Assembly (NCBI RefSeq): GCF_037975245.1
Contig: NC_092568.1
Coordinates: forward strand, 21,044,501-21,108,500
DNA from: Apostichopus japonicus
Taxonomy: Eukaryota > Echinodermata > Holothuroidea > Aspidochirotida > Stichopodidae
Direction of reading: 5' to 3'
DNA: 64,000 nt
Shown here: positions 45,201 through 53,843 of the stretch, in pieces
Layout of the letters: each line of letters begins with the position of its first letter
How positions within the stretch are numbered: position 1 is the first letter of the stretch
Made by a program: the position numbers and the translations under genes
Notes under the pieces: model-generated
The model's database searches: none
What the model was told of the DNA's origin: nothing
The model's input: only the letters and a program-made list of their open reading frames with translations

Positions 45201-47059
45201 AAGGGGAAAATCATTTCATAATTTTGCAATCAAAAATACAGGTATCTATAGTAACGTTTTTGAGTGTTTCCCTAATGGACTTTTACCGAGACTTTGCCGT
45301 TAATGTACTGACCCTAAATGTGCAGACAACATTGATAGATTCCCACCCCCTTCCCCTTAGGCCGTCGTTTGTTCAGAGAGCGTAAACAGTTGATTTGTCT
45401 TAAAAATTTATCCCGCCGACTGTATTTATAATTTTGGTTTGACGTAGCACGCAGAGTGCTTCAAGGAGTACCTTTTTTTTCGCAACTTTTTGTCTAAGCG
45501 TAAAAAATGAAAGTCACATTCTCAAAGACAAGTCTGTGCGTCACGAAATGAGTAAAAAAAAAGATGAGGAGGAGGTACATTTTGCAGTCTGAGATTACAA
45601 AACCACAAATGTAAAGTTTTTTCTCATCTTTTTTCTTTTCTTTTCGTAACTTTTTCGTATGAAATGAAAGGTACTTGACTCTAAATATTTCAAACTTTAA
45701 AGTTGGCTAACGACAATAAACTCGAGAAAAGAAGAAGAAAAGAAATAAATAAATAAATAAAACAGCAAACAAATCAATATAAGAGAGGATAATTCTTAGA
45801 AGGTAAAAATGTTGATAGAAAACAGGAAGCAAATTACATTCGGGAGAATTAAAATCACAATCCTTGAAAAAAAAAAATTCTTTAGGGATTCTGTTTTGTG
45901 GGAGACCAACCACTTCATATCAGAGGAATTATTAATCTGCAGACTGGTATTAAAAGGCATGTAGTAAATAAATTGCTACCCAAGATAGCCAAACTGCTAT
46001 GAACACATAGCAAACTGCTACACCGGTGGCCAAACTGCTACACCAGTGCCCGACTACAAAAGATAATAATAATAACAATCAGCGGTTATTTTTACGATGC
46101 TTAAGCGACCACAAATGTGGGAGAATCCCGCAAGGGCTTATGGATTACAACTAACATGTCGGGTGGCGCTCCAATTCAGCATTTTAACTCAAATTTGGAA
46201 TCTTATCATAGAAAGTCATTTTCAGATGGGAAAACCGTAGATTGGTCTTGGATGAAAAACCCACCTTACTATGACCTGGCGGGGTATTGAACCCGGAACC
46301 TCTCGATTGTTAAACCTCATTGCTTTAAATGCCACCGCCTTTATCCACTCGGCCACAGAACCGATGATTGCCAAAATGCTACACAACTGCAAAGATGTAT
46401 ATATAGCAGCACTGTAGTAATTTTTCTTATTTTGTGAGAAAGAAAAACGAAATAAGAGGAGCTCTCACAAAATTTCTCTGCATAGGTTGACAGCAAACAA
46501 TCAATAGGGGTACAAAGTACTTCAGGTTGTTACCATGTGTTTAAAGGGATGAAGTTTCTCTTTTGATGGTTGATTTATTTCTCATTGATACCTTGCATGT
46601 TAAACTTGAGTTTAGCTGTCAAACACCTGACCTACTGACTATCAAACCCAAACATGAGACTTTACAATTGAGGACTCCTTGATCTGGTTTCTCTTATTTT
46701 TCTTTTGATGAGCATTTTGTTTTTTGTAAAGAAAAAGTTGTTCATAACATGATTTCCTTCTTCAGTAGGCCTCCTACATTGTCATGAATATTGTTTTCAT
46801 GTAACATTGAAAGGGAGAGTCATATCTGGTTTGTTTCACAGACTACACAGATTTTTGGAGTCGAGCCTATTTTTGTTTTGTTCCTACATCAATGTGATAA
46901 AAAATTTGTATGAAATTATTTTATTAATTTTAAGACTGAGGCAGAATCTTTTGTTGCTTCGCAGACTACATGACCTGGACGATGGGCCTCTTATTCCTTT
47001 ATTGTTTGATCCAGCTTTGCATCTCACGACAGATGAGCAGCAAATCGCACCGTGTCTAA
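29340..47059 (+). CDS. HHAT: Hedgehog acyltransferase (MBOAT family), complete spliced gene
   Basis: Eleven exons join in phase to 557 codons plus TAA; human HHAT has 493 residues. HHAT is a multipass ER enzyme that transfers palmitate from palmitoyl-CoA to the N-terminal Cys of processed Hedgehog. Supporting signatures: DVSCIPWKFWKEFL (82-95) matching the human DATDFEWSFWMEWG block; AGPLMSYDQF near the middle, as in NGPILSFSEF; Cys388 followed at exactly the human spacing by Asp403 in WRLADRG (human Cys324 haem ligand and catalytic Asp339); and AAWHGG with His443 (human His379). The C-terminus TWTMGLLFLYCLIQ matches TLSVLGFLYC. Many hydrophobic segments are spread along the chain. A ~27-residue insertion (about 315-340) at the exon 6/7 junction has no clear human counterpart. 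HHATL, the catalytically altered paralogue, is less likely because Asp and His are both kept. Confidence 0.94.
29939..30422. mobile_element. hAT-like MITE in HHAT intron 1
   Basis: The ends are inverted: CAGGGATGTGCCCACG at the left and, on the opposite strand, CAGGGATGTACCCAGG at the right. The length is 484 bp with no coding capacity. The left end contains internal repeats of GCCCAGCACT. The CAGGG terminus suits the hAT superfamily. A clear 8-bp target duplication is not visible, so the insertion is old or the borders are off by a few bases. Confidence 0.55.
30842..30912 (+). CDS. HHAT: HHAT coding exon 2
   Basis: Residues 58-81, acceptor CATCTCTAG|CTAATG, donor CATCAG|GTATGG. It encodes NVFNLRRSGQLVAGWNIFQI. 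Phases (1 in, 0 out) join exons 1 and 3. The sequence itself is poorly conserved, as is this part of HHAT in other animals. Confidence 0.78.
31097..31148. repeat. 25-bp direct tandem duplication
   Basis: CTTTAAATGTGGACAATCTC followed by TGGAA occurs twice in tandem (about 31097 and 31122), in HHAT intron 2. Confidence 0.9.
31949..32062 (+). CDS. HHAT: HHAT coding exon 3
   Basis: Residues 82-119, acceptor TTTCTGCAG|GATGTA, donor CAAAAG|GTACTT. DVSCIPWKFWKEFL and the hydrophobic LLPFAVAYILLGQIV followed by NQK align column by column with the human block ending LLARK. Confidence 0.93.
32785..32979 (+). CDS. HHAT: HHAT coding exon 4
   Basis: Residues 120-184, acceptor TTCTTCAG|AGGAAA, donor CAATGG|GTGAGT, phase 0-0. 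It encodes membrane-spanning sequence (YYISVIISSVMIGVTVGW, FLAFIMAFTSMGFLVSLL, LVWLFTLGEILLFGIATI). Open frames on the opposite strand here are shadows. Confidence 0.92.
34051..34269 (+). CDS. HHAT: HHAT coding exon 5
   Basis: Residues 185-257, acceptor ATTTTCTCAG|CTGCAG, donor CTTCAG|GTAAGC, phase 0-0. FRLFSFGLEYC matches the human LYYTSFSLELC, and FNFTDLLKYNFYFPVFVAGP plus LMSYDQFMLQ matches the human SFPWMLAYVFYYPVLHNGPI plus LSFSEFIKQ. This is a core MBOAT segment. The donor is duplicated 31 bp downstream. Confidence 0.95.
34270..34332. repeat. 31-bp tandem duplication of the HHAT exon 5 donor site
   Basis: CAGGTAAGCCTCTTTAATTA plus TGCT at the exon 5 border is repeated as CAGGTAAGCCTCCTTAATTA plus TGCT 31 bp downstream. 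This creates a second strong 5' splice site (GT at 34301). Confidence 0.9.
34390..34615. repeat. ~54-bp minisatellite (about 4 copies)
   Basis: The unit CACAAAATATATGTGAGAAT followed by ATACAGCTATTCATTAGTGAAG recurs four times with mismatches in HHAT intron 5. Confidence 0.85.
35047..35218 (+). CDS. HHAT: HHAT coding exon 6
   Basis: Residues 258-314, donor ACTGCAG|GTGAGA (phase 1). It encodes KRRSNRFWLRFRTSIPDVVL, CLSVILLVEIATHFFYFYG and ends NMNPSTA. Two in-frame acceptors 6 nt apart are possible (CCGGCCAG at 35046 and TTACAG at 35052); the choice adds or drops two residues (LQ). Confidence 0.88.
36027..36282 (+). CDS. HHAT: HHAT coding exon 7 (haem-ligand Cys, PRPP loop)
   Basis: Residues 315-399 plus two bases, donor TGGAG|GTAAAG (phase 2). 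It contains LYEYSAAIARFDDLELPRPP followed by ACVFSYFTFRDYWR, matching the human segment ending LPRCVSTMFSFTGMWR. Cys388 corresponds to human Cys324. The 5' border is less secure: the acceptor CACAGAGAG|CC is the one with the right phase, while the stronger-looking CTGCACAG just upstream would break frame with exon 6. A small extra exon could therefore be missing. Confidence 0.85.
37773..37808 (+). CDS. HHAT: HHAT coding exon 8 (36-nt microexon with catalytic Asp)
   Basis: Acceptor TTCATGTAG|ACTTGC, donor GTGAA|GTAAGT. With its neighbours it encodes R-LADRGMYNMVV-K, including Asp403, equivalent to catalytic Asp339 in WRYFDVGLHNFL of human HHAT. The exon is only 36 nt, but both borders are consensus and both phases fit. 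Confidence 0.93.
38036..38510. mobile_element. Possible MITE bounded by GGTGGGGAC repeats
   Basis: The left end has an inverted repeat, GGTGGGGACA and TGTCCCCACC (about 38040-38069). A further GTCCCCACCATTAT lies near 38488-38501, antiparallel to the left end. No transposase is visible. It lies in HHAT intron 8. Confidence 0.35.
38935..39136 (+). CDS. HHAT: HHAT coding exon 9 (catalytic His)
   Basis: Residues 413-479, acceptor ATCGTCACAG|ATATAT, donor ATAACG|GTACAA. YIYIPF and FGFMAAWHGGERHHLLWATL plus CWLGIQVEV match the human YVYIPV...SYWHGGYDYLWCWAALNWLGVTVE. His443 is the MBOAT catalytic histidine. Confidence 0.96.
39265..39294. repeat. (TA)n microsatellite
   Basis: Short (TA)n tract in HHAT intron 9. 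Confidence 0.9.
39640..39781 (+). CDS. HHAT: HHAT coding exon 10
   Basis: Residues 480-526, acceptor CATCCACAG|GTAAAG, donor CAAAACG|GTGAGT (phase 1). VPPQLSRRIQGLFWC resembles the human FSPQARRRFHAAL and is followed by the helix VFLLLVVVHMLLILG. Confidence 0.9.
42960..43390. repeat. ~46-bp composite minisatellite in HHAT intron 10
   Basis: Alternating half-units TGGCACCTTGCTATATTATG and TGGCACCTTGCTAAATATTC (or ...AAGTCGTTCA) are repeated across about 400 bp. Each half begins with TGGCACCTTGCTA. Units are well conserved in the centre and decay at the edges. Confidence 0.92.
44072..44372. mobile_element. hAT-type MITE with 8-bp TSD
   Basis: Terminal inverted repeats CAGTGGCGTAGCTAG (left) and CAGTGGCGAAACTAG (right, reverse strand) bound a 301-bp non-coding element. 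It is flanked by CGTATAAC (44064-44071) and CATATAAC (44373-44380), an 8-bp duplication with one mismatch. Eight-base duplications and CAGTGGCG ends are hAT features. Confidence 0.88.
44913..44978 (+). mobile_element. tRNA-like segment (SINE head or tRNA remnant)
   Basis: TAGCTCAGTCAGTGC resembles a Pol III A box, and GGTTCAGATCC about 40 nt later resembles a B box with one extra base. Acceptor-stem pairing is not evident, so this is more likely a tRNA-derived SINE head or pseudogene than a working tRNA. Confidence 0.45.
46062..46366 (-). mobile_element. tRNA-derived SINE, copy 2
   Basis: The reverse complement matches copy 1 over its full length: TGGCCGAGTGGATAAAGGCG, then GGTTCCGGGTTCAATACCCC, the same body, and a (TTA)n tail (46062-46080 on the plus strand). 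It lies in the last HHAT intron. The flanks repeat the word CCAAACTGCTACA (45990-46050 and again near 46370), so the SINE probably inserted into a small minisatellite. Confidence 0.85.
46965..47059 (+). CDS. HHAT: HHAT coding exon 11 (C-terminus)
   Basis: Acceptor TTGCTTCGCAG|ACTACA; phase 1 fits exon 10. It encodes D-YMTWTMGLLFLYCLIQLCI followed by SRQMSSKSHRV and TAA (47057-47059). TWTMGLLFLYC aligns with the human VTLSVLGFLYC, and the distance to exon 10 features matches the human protein within two residues. A polyadenylation-signal-like ATTAAA is at 47091. The preceding intron is about 7.2 kb. Confidence 0.88.
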
Positions 47060-47465
47060 GATATTAGTAAGTAAATATTTATTAAAGCAAAGCTCCAAAT
47101 TTCATCCAGATATACGTAGCTTTCGGAGATATTCAGTGAATAATGAAAGAATGTTAGCCTAGGATTTAACATTAGGTAGATAATTGGTAGGACTGATAGA
47201 ATTGTCAGGGAATATGTCAAAATGTTGCCTAATCTCCTGTCAGGCAAAAATGGCTGAAACATAGGCATGGAAAAATGGAGTCTGGTGGGGGTTGGAGTTT
47301 GGGGCTACAGGCTAAGAGCCTGTGGTCTATTAAACGGGATTGGGGGAGTATGGAGGGATGCCAGGAAATAAGGGATAAAGAATATTGTATATATTAATTT
47401 TTCATAATATACTTTCAAATGGAATATATAAATATTGTATGAAGGGATTCTGTTGACATAATTGT

Positions 47466-47622
47466 CGTCCGAGGGGCTGGACTTAGCTCTTGATTCCTCT
47501 GACACCCACGTACCTAAACCTCTCATCGTTCATATCGACGACTTAAGACCTCAAGACTGTCGAGCAGCTACAAGACCTTTGAATGTCTCTATTTTCAATA
47601 CAGAACTCAACCATCGATAAGT
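47466..47622 (+). pseudogene. Retrotransposon integrase C-terminus-like remnant
   Basis: After an in-frame TAA, the frame reads SSEGLDLALDSSDTHVPKPL, then IVHIDDLRPQDCRAATRPLN, and ends ELNHR with a stop. KPLIVHIDDLRP resembles the conserved tail of LTR-retrotransposon integrases (pattern ...VVHVD.LKP). No upstream integrase core, reverse transcriptase or LTR pair was found, so this is at most a small fragment. It could be a chance open frame. Confidence 0.35.
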
Positions 47623-49401
47623 GTATGACCTCGATGGACATTTTGTGGTACGGACAAGTCTCTCAAATTGGCATTGCCTTATCAGAAATAGTATTTTGAT
47701 AAGCACTGGCAGGGTTGTTTCTCTGCTTCAAGCTAAACTGGAGGAGGAACTTCTGCTACAGAATGGATCTTATTGGACCATGGTGGAAATTAGTTGGTAC
47801 AGGGAGGTTATTTCTGCTGCACGGTTTACAACGATGGTAACGACAGATTCTTAGTGGCATTGTTTTTACTACCAAGGAAAGGTGGCATTGTGAAACCACT
47901 TTATGGCACAAAACTTGGGTTCTTAGTGGCAATGGATATTGACGACGGATATTTTGGTAAAGACAATATTCTGTTTAATAGGCATTATGCTCACAGTAAT
48001 ATTAGTTATATCACGTAGAAACTGTAAATTGTACTATCAAGTAGGACATTGTAAAGATGGATTCTTCCTTTACTTCTCGGTACAGACAGGTTCTTCCCCC
48101 ATCCCCCTCCCCCTCCCCCAACAGTTTTCCGAGATTAAAGGTGTCAGTGATAACAGACACTTTCTATTCCATTTGTAATGTCTGGAACAAACATTGACTG
48201 TCCGAGTATAAAGACAGTCTCTCTAAGCCATGCAACTTTGTCTATTAAGATTTCACCTCATGTTAAAGTATTTACCCACTTTTTCCTTGTTTTTTCCCTC
48301 GGGGCAAAATGCTACAAAATTATTAATTACAATTAGGAAAATGAAGTTTAAATATAAAATGAAATTGAAAACTTTCATCAACCCCAAGTTGCAATTCGTA
48401 CTGCTGGATGTTTTCTTAAAGGTCACATTTCTTTGATTTCTGTTCAACATTTACCGTACAAGAGTGTTACTCCAAATAGATAGGTGAGAAGATTGTGGTC
48501 TTGAGAATAAAAAAATGAAATGTGAGGCAATATTTATTATTGGGGCAATTGTCAAAAGCCTTTTGTTTAGTTTAGTGCAATATCTGTTAATTTTTTTTTA
48601 TCCTTTTCTTTTCATTGTCTTTAAATTTTGACAAGGCCAGTCATTTTCATTCAACTACTGTCAGATACTCTAGTAAACCAGAGGTATTAATTAGAAATCA
48701 GGAACAAAAATAAAGTTATGGAACCTTCAACTTTTGGGAAAATGACTGCTTTCGTACATATATGATATTTTATAAATGGCTAACATCTTTAAGAGTGGAT
48801 TGTCGGGTTAATTCTTCTTTTTTTTCCATCTATTTATTGACTCGTTGAAATTTATACAAAATATAGACATCAAAATTTAGTGAGTTCTTTTATTTTACAA
48901 TACAACTCAATCTCAATCGTCTATGCAAATATAGTGCTGAAAATGATTCGGTGAAAATTGGAAATGAAATACTATTTGTATGGACTTGCAGGTAAATACA
49001 TAAAAAGGAAGAGGCTGTTTGATTGCTCTATTACTTTCTCAGGAACAGCCTGTGGTGTTACATTTTATATCTGAATAATTTTTACTAGACGGCTATGCAT
49101 TTCTAACTTTGAGTCTTCATACAAAATACTATAGTCTGTTCATATTCTGTGCAATAGCGTATCAAAAAGTCTTGATAATGAGATACAGCCGACCGAGAAA
49201 AAAAGTTTGTTTGGTGCGCAAAACAACACCTTTAGTCAGGTCTCCTCCTCTCCAAAATACATAAAACCCAGAACAAGAGATTTTCCAGATGCACTTCAAA
49301 CTATCTGGTGGTGGAATTTTCCTTTTTCTTCAAGTCAGACCTTTGTCATTTCTGACATAAAAATAAAACAAAAACTGTTAGAAAAAAGTGCTTATCCACT
49401 G

Positions 49402-49522
49402 AATGTGTAAAAGTAAGTGGGCCTGACGTTTCGGTCCTAGCAGGATCTTCTTCAGAGGTTGAATCAGTTTGAAGATGATCCTGCTCGGATGGAATCGTCA
49501 GGCCCATTTACTTTTACACATT
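49402..49522. mobile_element. Palindromic terminal-repeat remnant (Penelope-like?)
   Basis: Arms 49402-49428 and 49496-49522 are inverted repeats of about 27 bp with one or two mismatches (TGTGTAAAAGTAAGTGGGCC plus TGACG). Inside each arm lies a related hairpin motif: on the minus strand CTGAAGAAGATCCTGCTAGG followed by ACCGAAACGTC, and on the plus strand a diverged TTTGAAGATGATCCTGCTCG. Two inverted copies of one terminus facing each other suggest a Penelope-like element remnant. Confidence 0.4.
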
Positions 49523-50417
49523 ATTTCTTACATGTAAACATCTTCTGATATGTAGGGTAGATACAGAGGTAAGAGATCTAAAATGTGAAATTATTGCATT
49601 TAAGGTCAGAACAGGATATGTGTGTGGTGTACCACATTTCAAAATACTTTTTTCTTCCATGAAAACAACAACAATTTGTTTTTTATGATTCCAAATGTAC
49701 CAATGTCCATAATTTCCATATGAGACATTTATGAACGTATTTCAATTTGAGACTGTGGGTTGATGTTGGTGTTGTTGGGGCATCAAGGAATTAGACTTGT
49801 CTTATTAAATTGGAACATTTTGAGAGGAGAAGATAATATTGTTGACAGCATTGATTGGTAACAGGGCATTACTTAATTATGAATTGAGGGCATTAATTAA
49901 TTAATTAAGAATTGATCTGGTAACAGATGATTATTATGAGATGGAGTAGCGGGATAAAACAACTGCCCAAATATTATTCGTAGTTTCAAAACATATCTTC
50001 CCGTAGCGTTTACCTGAACGGGCATTATAAATATAATTTACATATTTACTGCCTCTTATGATATAAATAACTTTGTAAAGTATGGTCACTGTCACAGCTA
50101 TGAAATATCAGTTTTATGACACCAACATTCTGACTTTACAAGTAAATATAATTTTTTATGTCATGTGACAAAATATCTGGATGTTGCATTTTATACCATC
50201 AATTGACGTAATGTTATAAACAATTTTTGTAAATGATGGATAAAATGTTGCATAGTGATAACCGAGCTTGTTATAGCCTGTTTTTATTAAATTGGTACAT
50301 AAACTTTATAAACTTGAATGAATAAATTTGGCCCATTTGGCTGGCCATAGATCATGTGACCGTGTGTAAACAGTACACATTATGTGACTCATTAAACCTT
50401 TAACCTGATCAAGTGTA

Positions 50418-50540
50418 GTATATATATATATATATATATAAATATATATATATATATTTATATATATATATATATATACATACATATACATACATATATA
50501 TACATATATATATATACATACATATATATATGTATATATT
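50418..50540. repeat. (TA)n / TACATA-rich microsatellite
   Basis: Interrupted (TA)n with TTTA and TACA variants, immediately before U2-headed SINE copy D. Confidence 0.9.
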
Positions 50541-50542
50541 TA

Positions 50543-50702
50543 TATTCCCTTTCAAACGGACTCGTAATATTCACTCAACAACATAACACCGCCATGATCA
50601 GGCCGTTACAGCCTCGATGCAAGGAGACCGGGGTTGAGAGTGGATCAAGGTGTTTGATTTTTAAGTCCAGCGTCTTCTTCGGGTGACTTTTTGATCAAAA
50701 AG
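50543..50702 (+). mobile_element. U2-headed SINE family, copy D (5'-truncated)
   Basis: It begins ATTCCCTTTCAAACGGACTC, which aligns to the position just after the U2 head in copy A. The body and tail follow (GATCAGGCCGTTACAGCCTC, GACCGGGGTTGAGAGTGGAT, TCTTCTTCGGGTGACTTTTT). A (TA)n-rich tract lies immediately upstream. Confidence 0.72.
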
Positions 50703-52376
50703 TTTGAACTGTAAACATTAATTAACAAGTGCAATGAACGATTACATGCTTATATCTTTTAAATTATTGGTTTTTCCAGTTTGATGTTCAATTTATTAGT
50801 AATATATATATATGTCAGCAAGAAATATTTGAATCAAAATTATAAATATTAAAATAAATATAATAATTAAAACATAATATACTTGAGGCTGTTTCTCATG
50901 AAGTCAAGTGATTTATATCATCAAGGAGAGAAGTTACTGTCAAACTATTCACCACCATAATTATTTCACAAATGAAGAATTCTTAAACCAACCTTTTGAT
51001 AGTGAGAGACTATATAGGGAAAGGTTTTTTTTTTTTTTGGGGGGGGGGGGTATTTCCACCTCTCTGTGTTACTTTGTGGATGTCTATGTCAACTCATATT
51101 GGAAACAACAGGGAAAGTAATACAAAATTCTTGTCAAATTTCAAAAATTATTATTCAGGAAATAGGCAGGAATTTCATCCTTTGATAACCGAAATTTAAT
51201 TACGGTTTGAGAAGGGTTCATTAAAGTTTGCTGCCTGAAACGCTTTCTAAGTTTCATAAAAATTTAGACATCAGTTGTCTATCATAGTGCAACAGTCTGT
51301 TAACAATATCATTAAGAAGTGCAAAATACCTAATAGTTCACGTGCAATATTTCTTTTTTTAAATATTAATGCTTTCCAAAAAATTATGCTATTTGTTGTA
51401 ATAAAAGATGCAGCAAAACATTTACTAAGCCTATCCGATGCGCAACAGCCATGAGAAGAGATATTTATAATGGCAATTTATAATCTTCCAATGTATTGAT
51501 ATGAAGTGCAAACATACAATTATTGACATAGTTATGCCAGTGTGTTATATTTTATGAACATTTTTAGTCATTCTTTCTGGGTATTTCAGTAACTCCACCT
51601 TTATAGTTTTGTTGAGTTGATATTGAAACAGAAGAAGAAGTTGTTTTGATTTTTGTGTGAAATGAAAACAAATTGTAATCAAAATTGAATTCAGAAGCCA
51701 ATTTTGTGTGCAAAATTAATTTAAATATAAACATACTGGTAGGAAATGTATGCGTTTCCTATGCCCATATATAGAACACAGAAATTGTACATGTTCCACT
51801 AAATTCACATCTCATAATAATAATAATAATTATAATAATAATAATGGTGACTTTTGTGTGTGGATATAATAATATATCATATTGGCCCAACATTCAAATA
51901 AAATAGTTTATGAATTGTGGGTCACCAACCACCACCCCCACCTTCCACCCACCCCTCCTCTCAGTTCATCGCTGTAACCCAATTTCGTATCCCATTTACT
52001 GAAGTCAGACATAAATCATTCATGTTCTGTTAAATCCCCATCTCAAGACCCTGCATCTAATACAAGACGTGATAACTTTAAACTCAGAGAGCAATCTAAA
52101 TTTGTCAAGATTGGTGATATATTTCATTGCAAATGTGTTTTTTTTTTTTTTGCACAGTGGTACTTTACTACTTTTATATTGTCCATTTATTGAGTTGCCA
52201 TTGACAACGTGACATTTTTCTTCTTTAATGTAAACTACATGGAAGTCAAGGCTGCATGAACAATTTGTCTTGATTTATTTATTTATTTATTTTTTGGGGG
52301 GGTTTTCAGTCGAATGAAAAAAGTCCCTTCTCTCATCATAAATATTGTGCATTATGTAACTTAAAGAGCAGATGAT

Positions 52377-52820
52377 TTGTTATCATTTGTATATGAATAT
52401 GTCAACAAATGCAGTATTTTCAGCTTTGGTTTTATCTTAATTTATTTATTTTTCTTTCATGAGTCAAAATTTCGGTTTTTTTCTTTTTGTAATGTAGTGC
52501 CATGTTTTGTGTGCTAGGGGCAAGATATGTTACCTAAAACACACTAGTTGTCACATTAAATCCACCTGTCTGGTTCACTCTTTACCAAAACATTCATGAG
52601 TAACATTGTAAATTATATTTGTCTATGTATGTTATCATTTGTTTATGAAATTTGTCAACTCATCAGCATTTTGAGTTTTTGTTTTATTTAATTTAATTAT
52701 GCTTCTTTTATGAGTCAATTTGTTGTTGTTGTAATGTAGTGCCATGTATCCTGTTTGGTTCTTCTTTTACTGATACATTCATGAGTAACATTATAAATTA
52801 TATTTGTCTATGTATGTTTA
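52377..52820. repeat. Diverged tandem duplication (~250 + ~190 bp)
   Basis: The words TTATCATTTGTATATGAA, GTAATGTAGTGCCATGT and CATTCATGAGTAACATTGTA, then ATTATATTTGTCTATGTATG occur in the same order in 52377-52631 and 52632-52820. The second copy lacks a ~60-bp middle segment. Confidence 0.85.
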
Positions 52821-53060
52821 TGTAAGTTCACTTAGTGATATTCTTCCATTGTGAGATTAAAAAATTGGACTCTGTACAGTGGCTCACAGGTGACCCGGGT
52901 ATATTTGTTACTTTTCATTGTGTCAAATTTTGTTGACTGTTTGACATATTTCATTTTTCAATGTTGATTCATTCCTTTCCACTATCATTTCAAGAATTTG
53001 GATGATTGAAAAATGTAAACAAATACACAGACAAATAGTTAGACAGATGCACAGATTGAT

Positions 53061-53091
<31 letters not shown>

Positions 53092-53491
53092 CGTCAGACA
53101 GACTAAAGACTAGTCACATTCCAACCAGTATCGGTATTTTTTCTTTTCTGTTGAATACAAATTTAAACAGTTACCAACCATTCCGTTACTATGTTTACCA
53201 TATGTGTGGATTGAAACCAGTATTATCTGTATTGATTGTTATAAACTTTAATTAAGAACACACCGAGATATAAAGAAAAAAATAATGCTGTCGATTATGT
53301 ATCATTTTTGTCTGTCCTTCTAACGAAACATCAAAGACCGTTATGTACGTTATCATCATTAGGTATTTACAACATCGACGTGTAAATTCTATATTATCAT
53401 AATTATCATCACCTGTTGTCCTTTTTAGCGTTCCATACATTCTAAGGGGTACTAGAAATATGTTTTAAAGTGATAGTCCGCCCTCAGTTAT

Positions 53492-53680
53492 ATGTCATCA
53501 AATGTTGGTCACTTATTACTGTTAGTTTCTAGGTTTGTTGCTGAGAGGGCCATTAAATCGCCCAATGATTTAGAAATAAATCGAAATTTAAAAATGGTTC
53601 AGGAAAGCAATGGGCGATATTATAAGTTTAACCAAAGGCTGGCAAGGACTTATGAGCTAGGACTCTATACACGAACTTAA
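53492..53680 (+). CDS. Small ORF, hypothetical (62 aa or 28 aa)
   Basis: The full open frame gives 62 residues. An internal ATG at 53594 has a good start context (AAAAATGG) and would give the 28-residue MVQESNGRYYKFNQRLARTY plus ELGLYTRT. The stop lies 16 nt before the start of the next small ORF. The frame has normal amino-acid composition, not repeat-like. An acceptor-like GTTTCTAG just upstream (ends about 53531) could make this part of a spliced transcript. I do not recognise a family. Confidence 0.25.
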   Translation: MSSNVGHLLLLVSRFVAERAIKSPNDLEINRNLKMVQESNGRYYKFNQRLARTYELGLYTRT

Positions 53681-53696
53681 TTTAAAAGTAGTGAAA

Positions 53697-53843
53697 ATGT
53701 TCAAAACCGTCCCAGTAATATTATTAGGGGGAATTCTGGGATCATTAATATTTATATTTTATAAAGCACTGGAAGGAGTTGATGAATGGAAGAGGGATGC
53801 ATCTATTAAAAGAGACGGAACAACTTCAGACCTAACAGCTTAA
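53697..53843 (+). CDS. Small ORF, single-pass membrane microprotein candidate (48 aa)
   Basis: ATG at 53697 (context GAAAATGT), TAA at 53841. It encodes MFKTVPVILLGGILGSLIFI, then FYKALEGVDEWKRDASIKRD and GTTSDLTA: a glycine-containing hydrophobic helix (about 6-22), then a charged tail rich in Lys, Asp and Glu. This layout is typical of mitochondrial or ER single-pass microproteins. There is a loose resemblance to SMIM20/MITRAC7 or PIGBOS1 in the helix-to-charged-tail order, but not enough to name it. It follows another small ORF after 16 nt in a different frame, like a bicistronic mRNA or a processed retrocopy. Confidence 0.3.
   Translation: MFKTVPVILLGGILGSLIFIFYKALEGVDEWKRDASIKRDGTTSDLTA

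Noticed and set aside
46842-46874. Extra HHAT microexon between exons 10 and 11
   Set aside because: It would need a very weak donor (T|GTTTTG), and the protein without it already matches the length of human HHAT here. Kept only as a possible alternative terminal exon.
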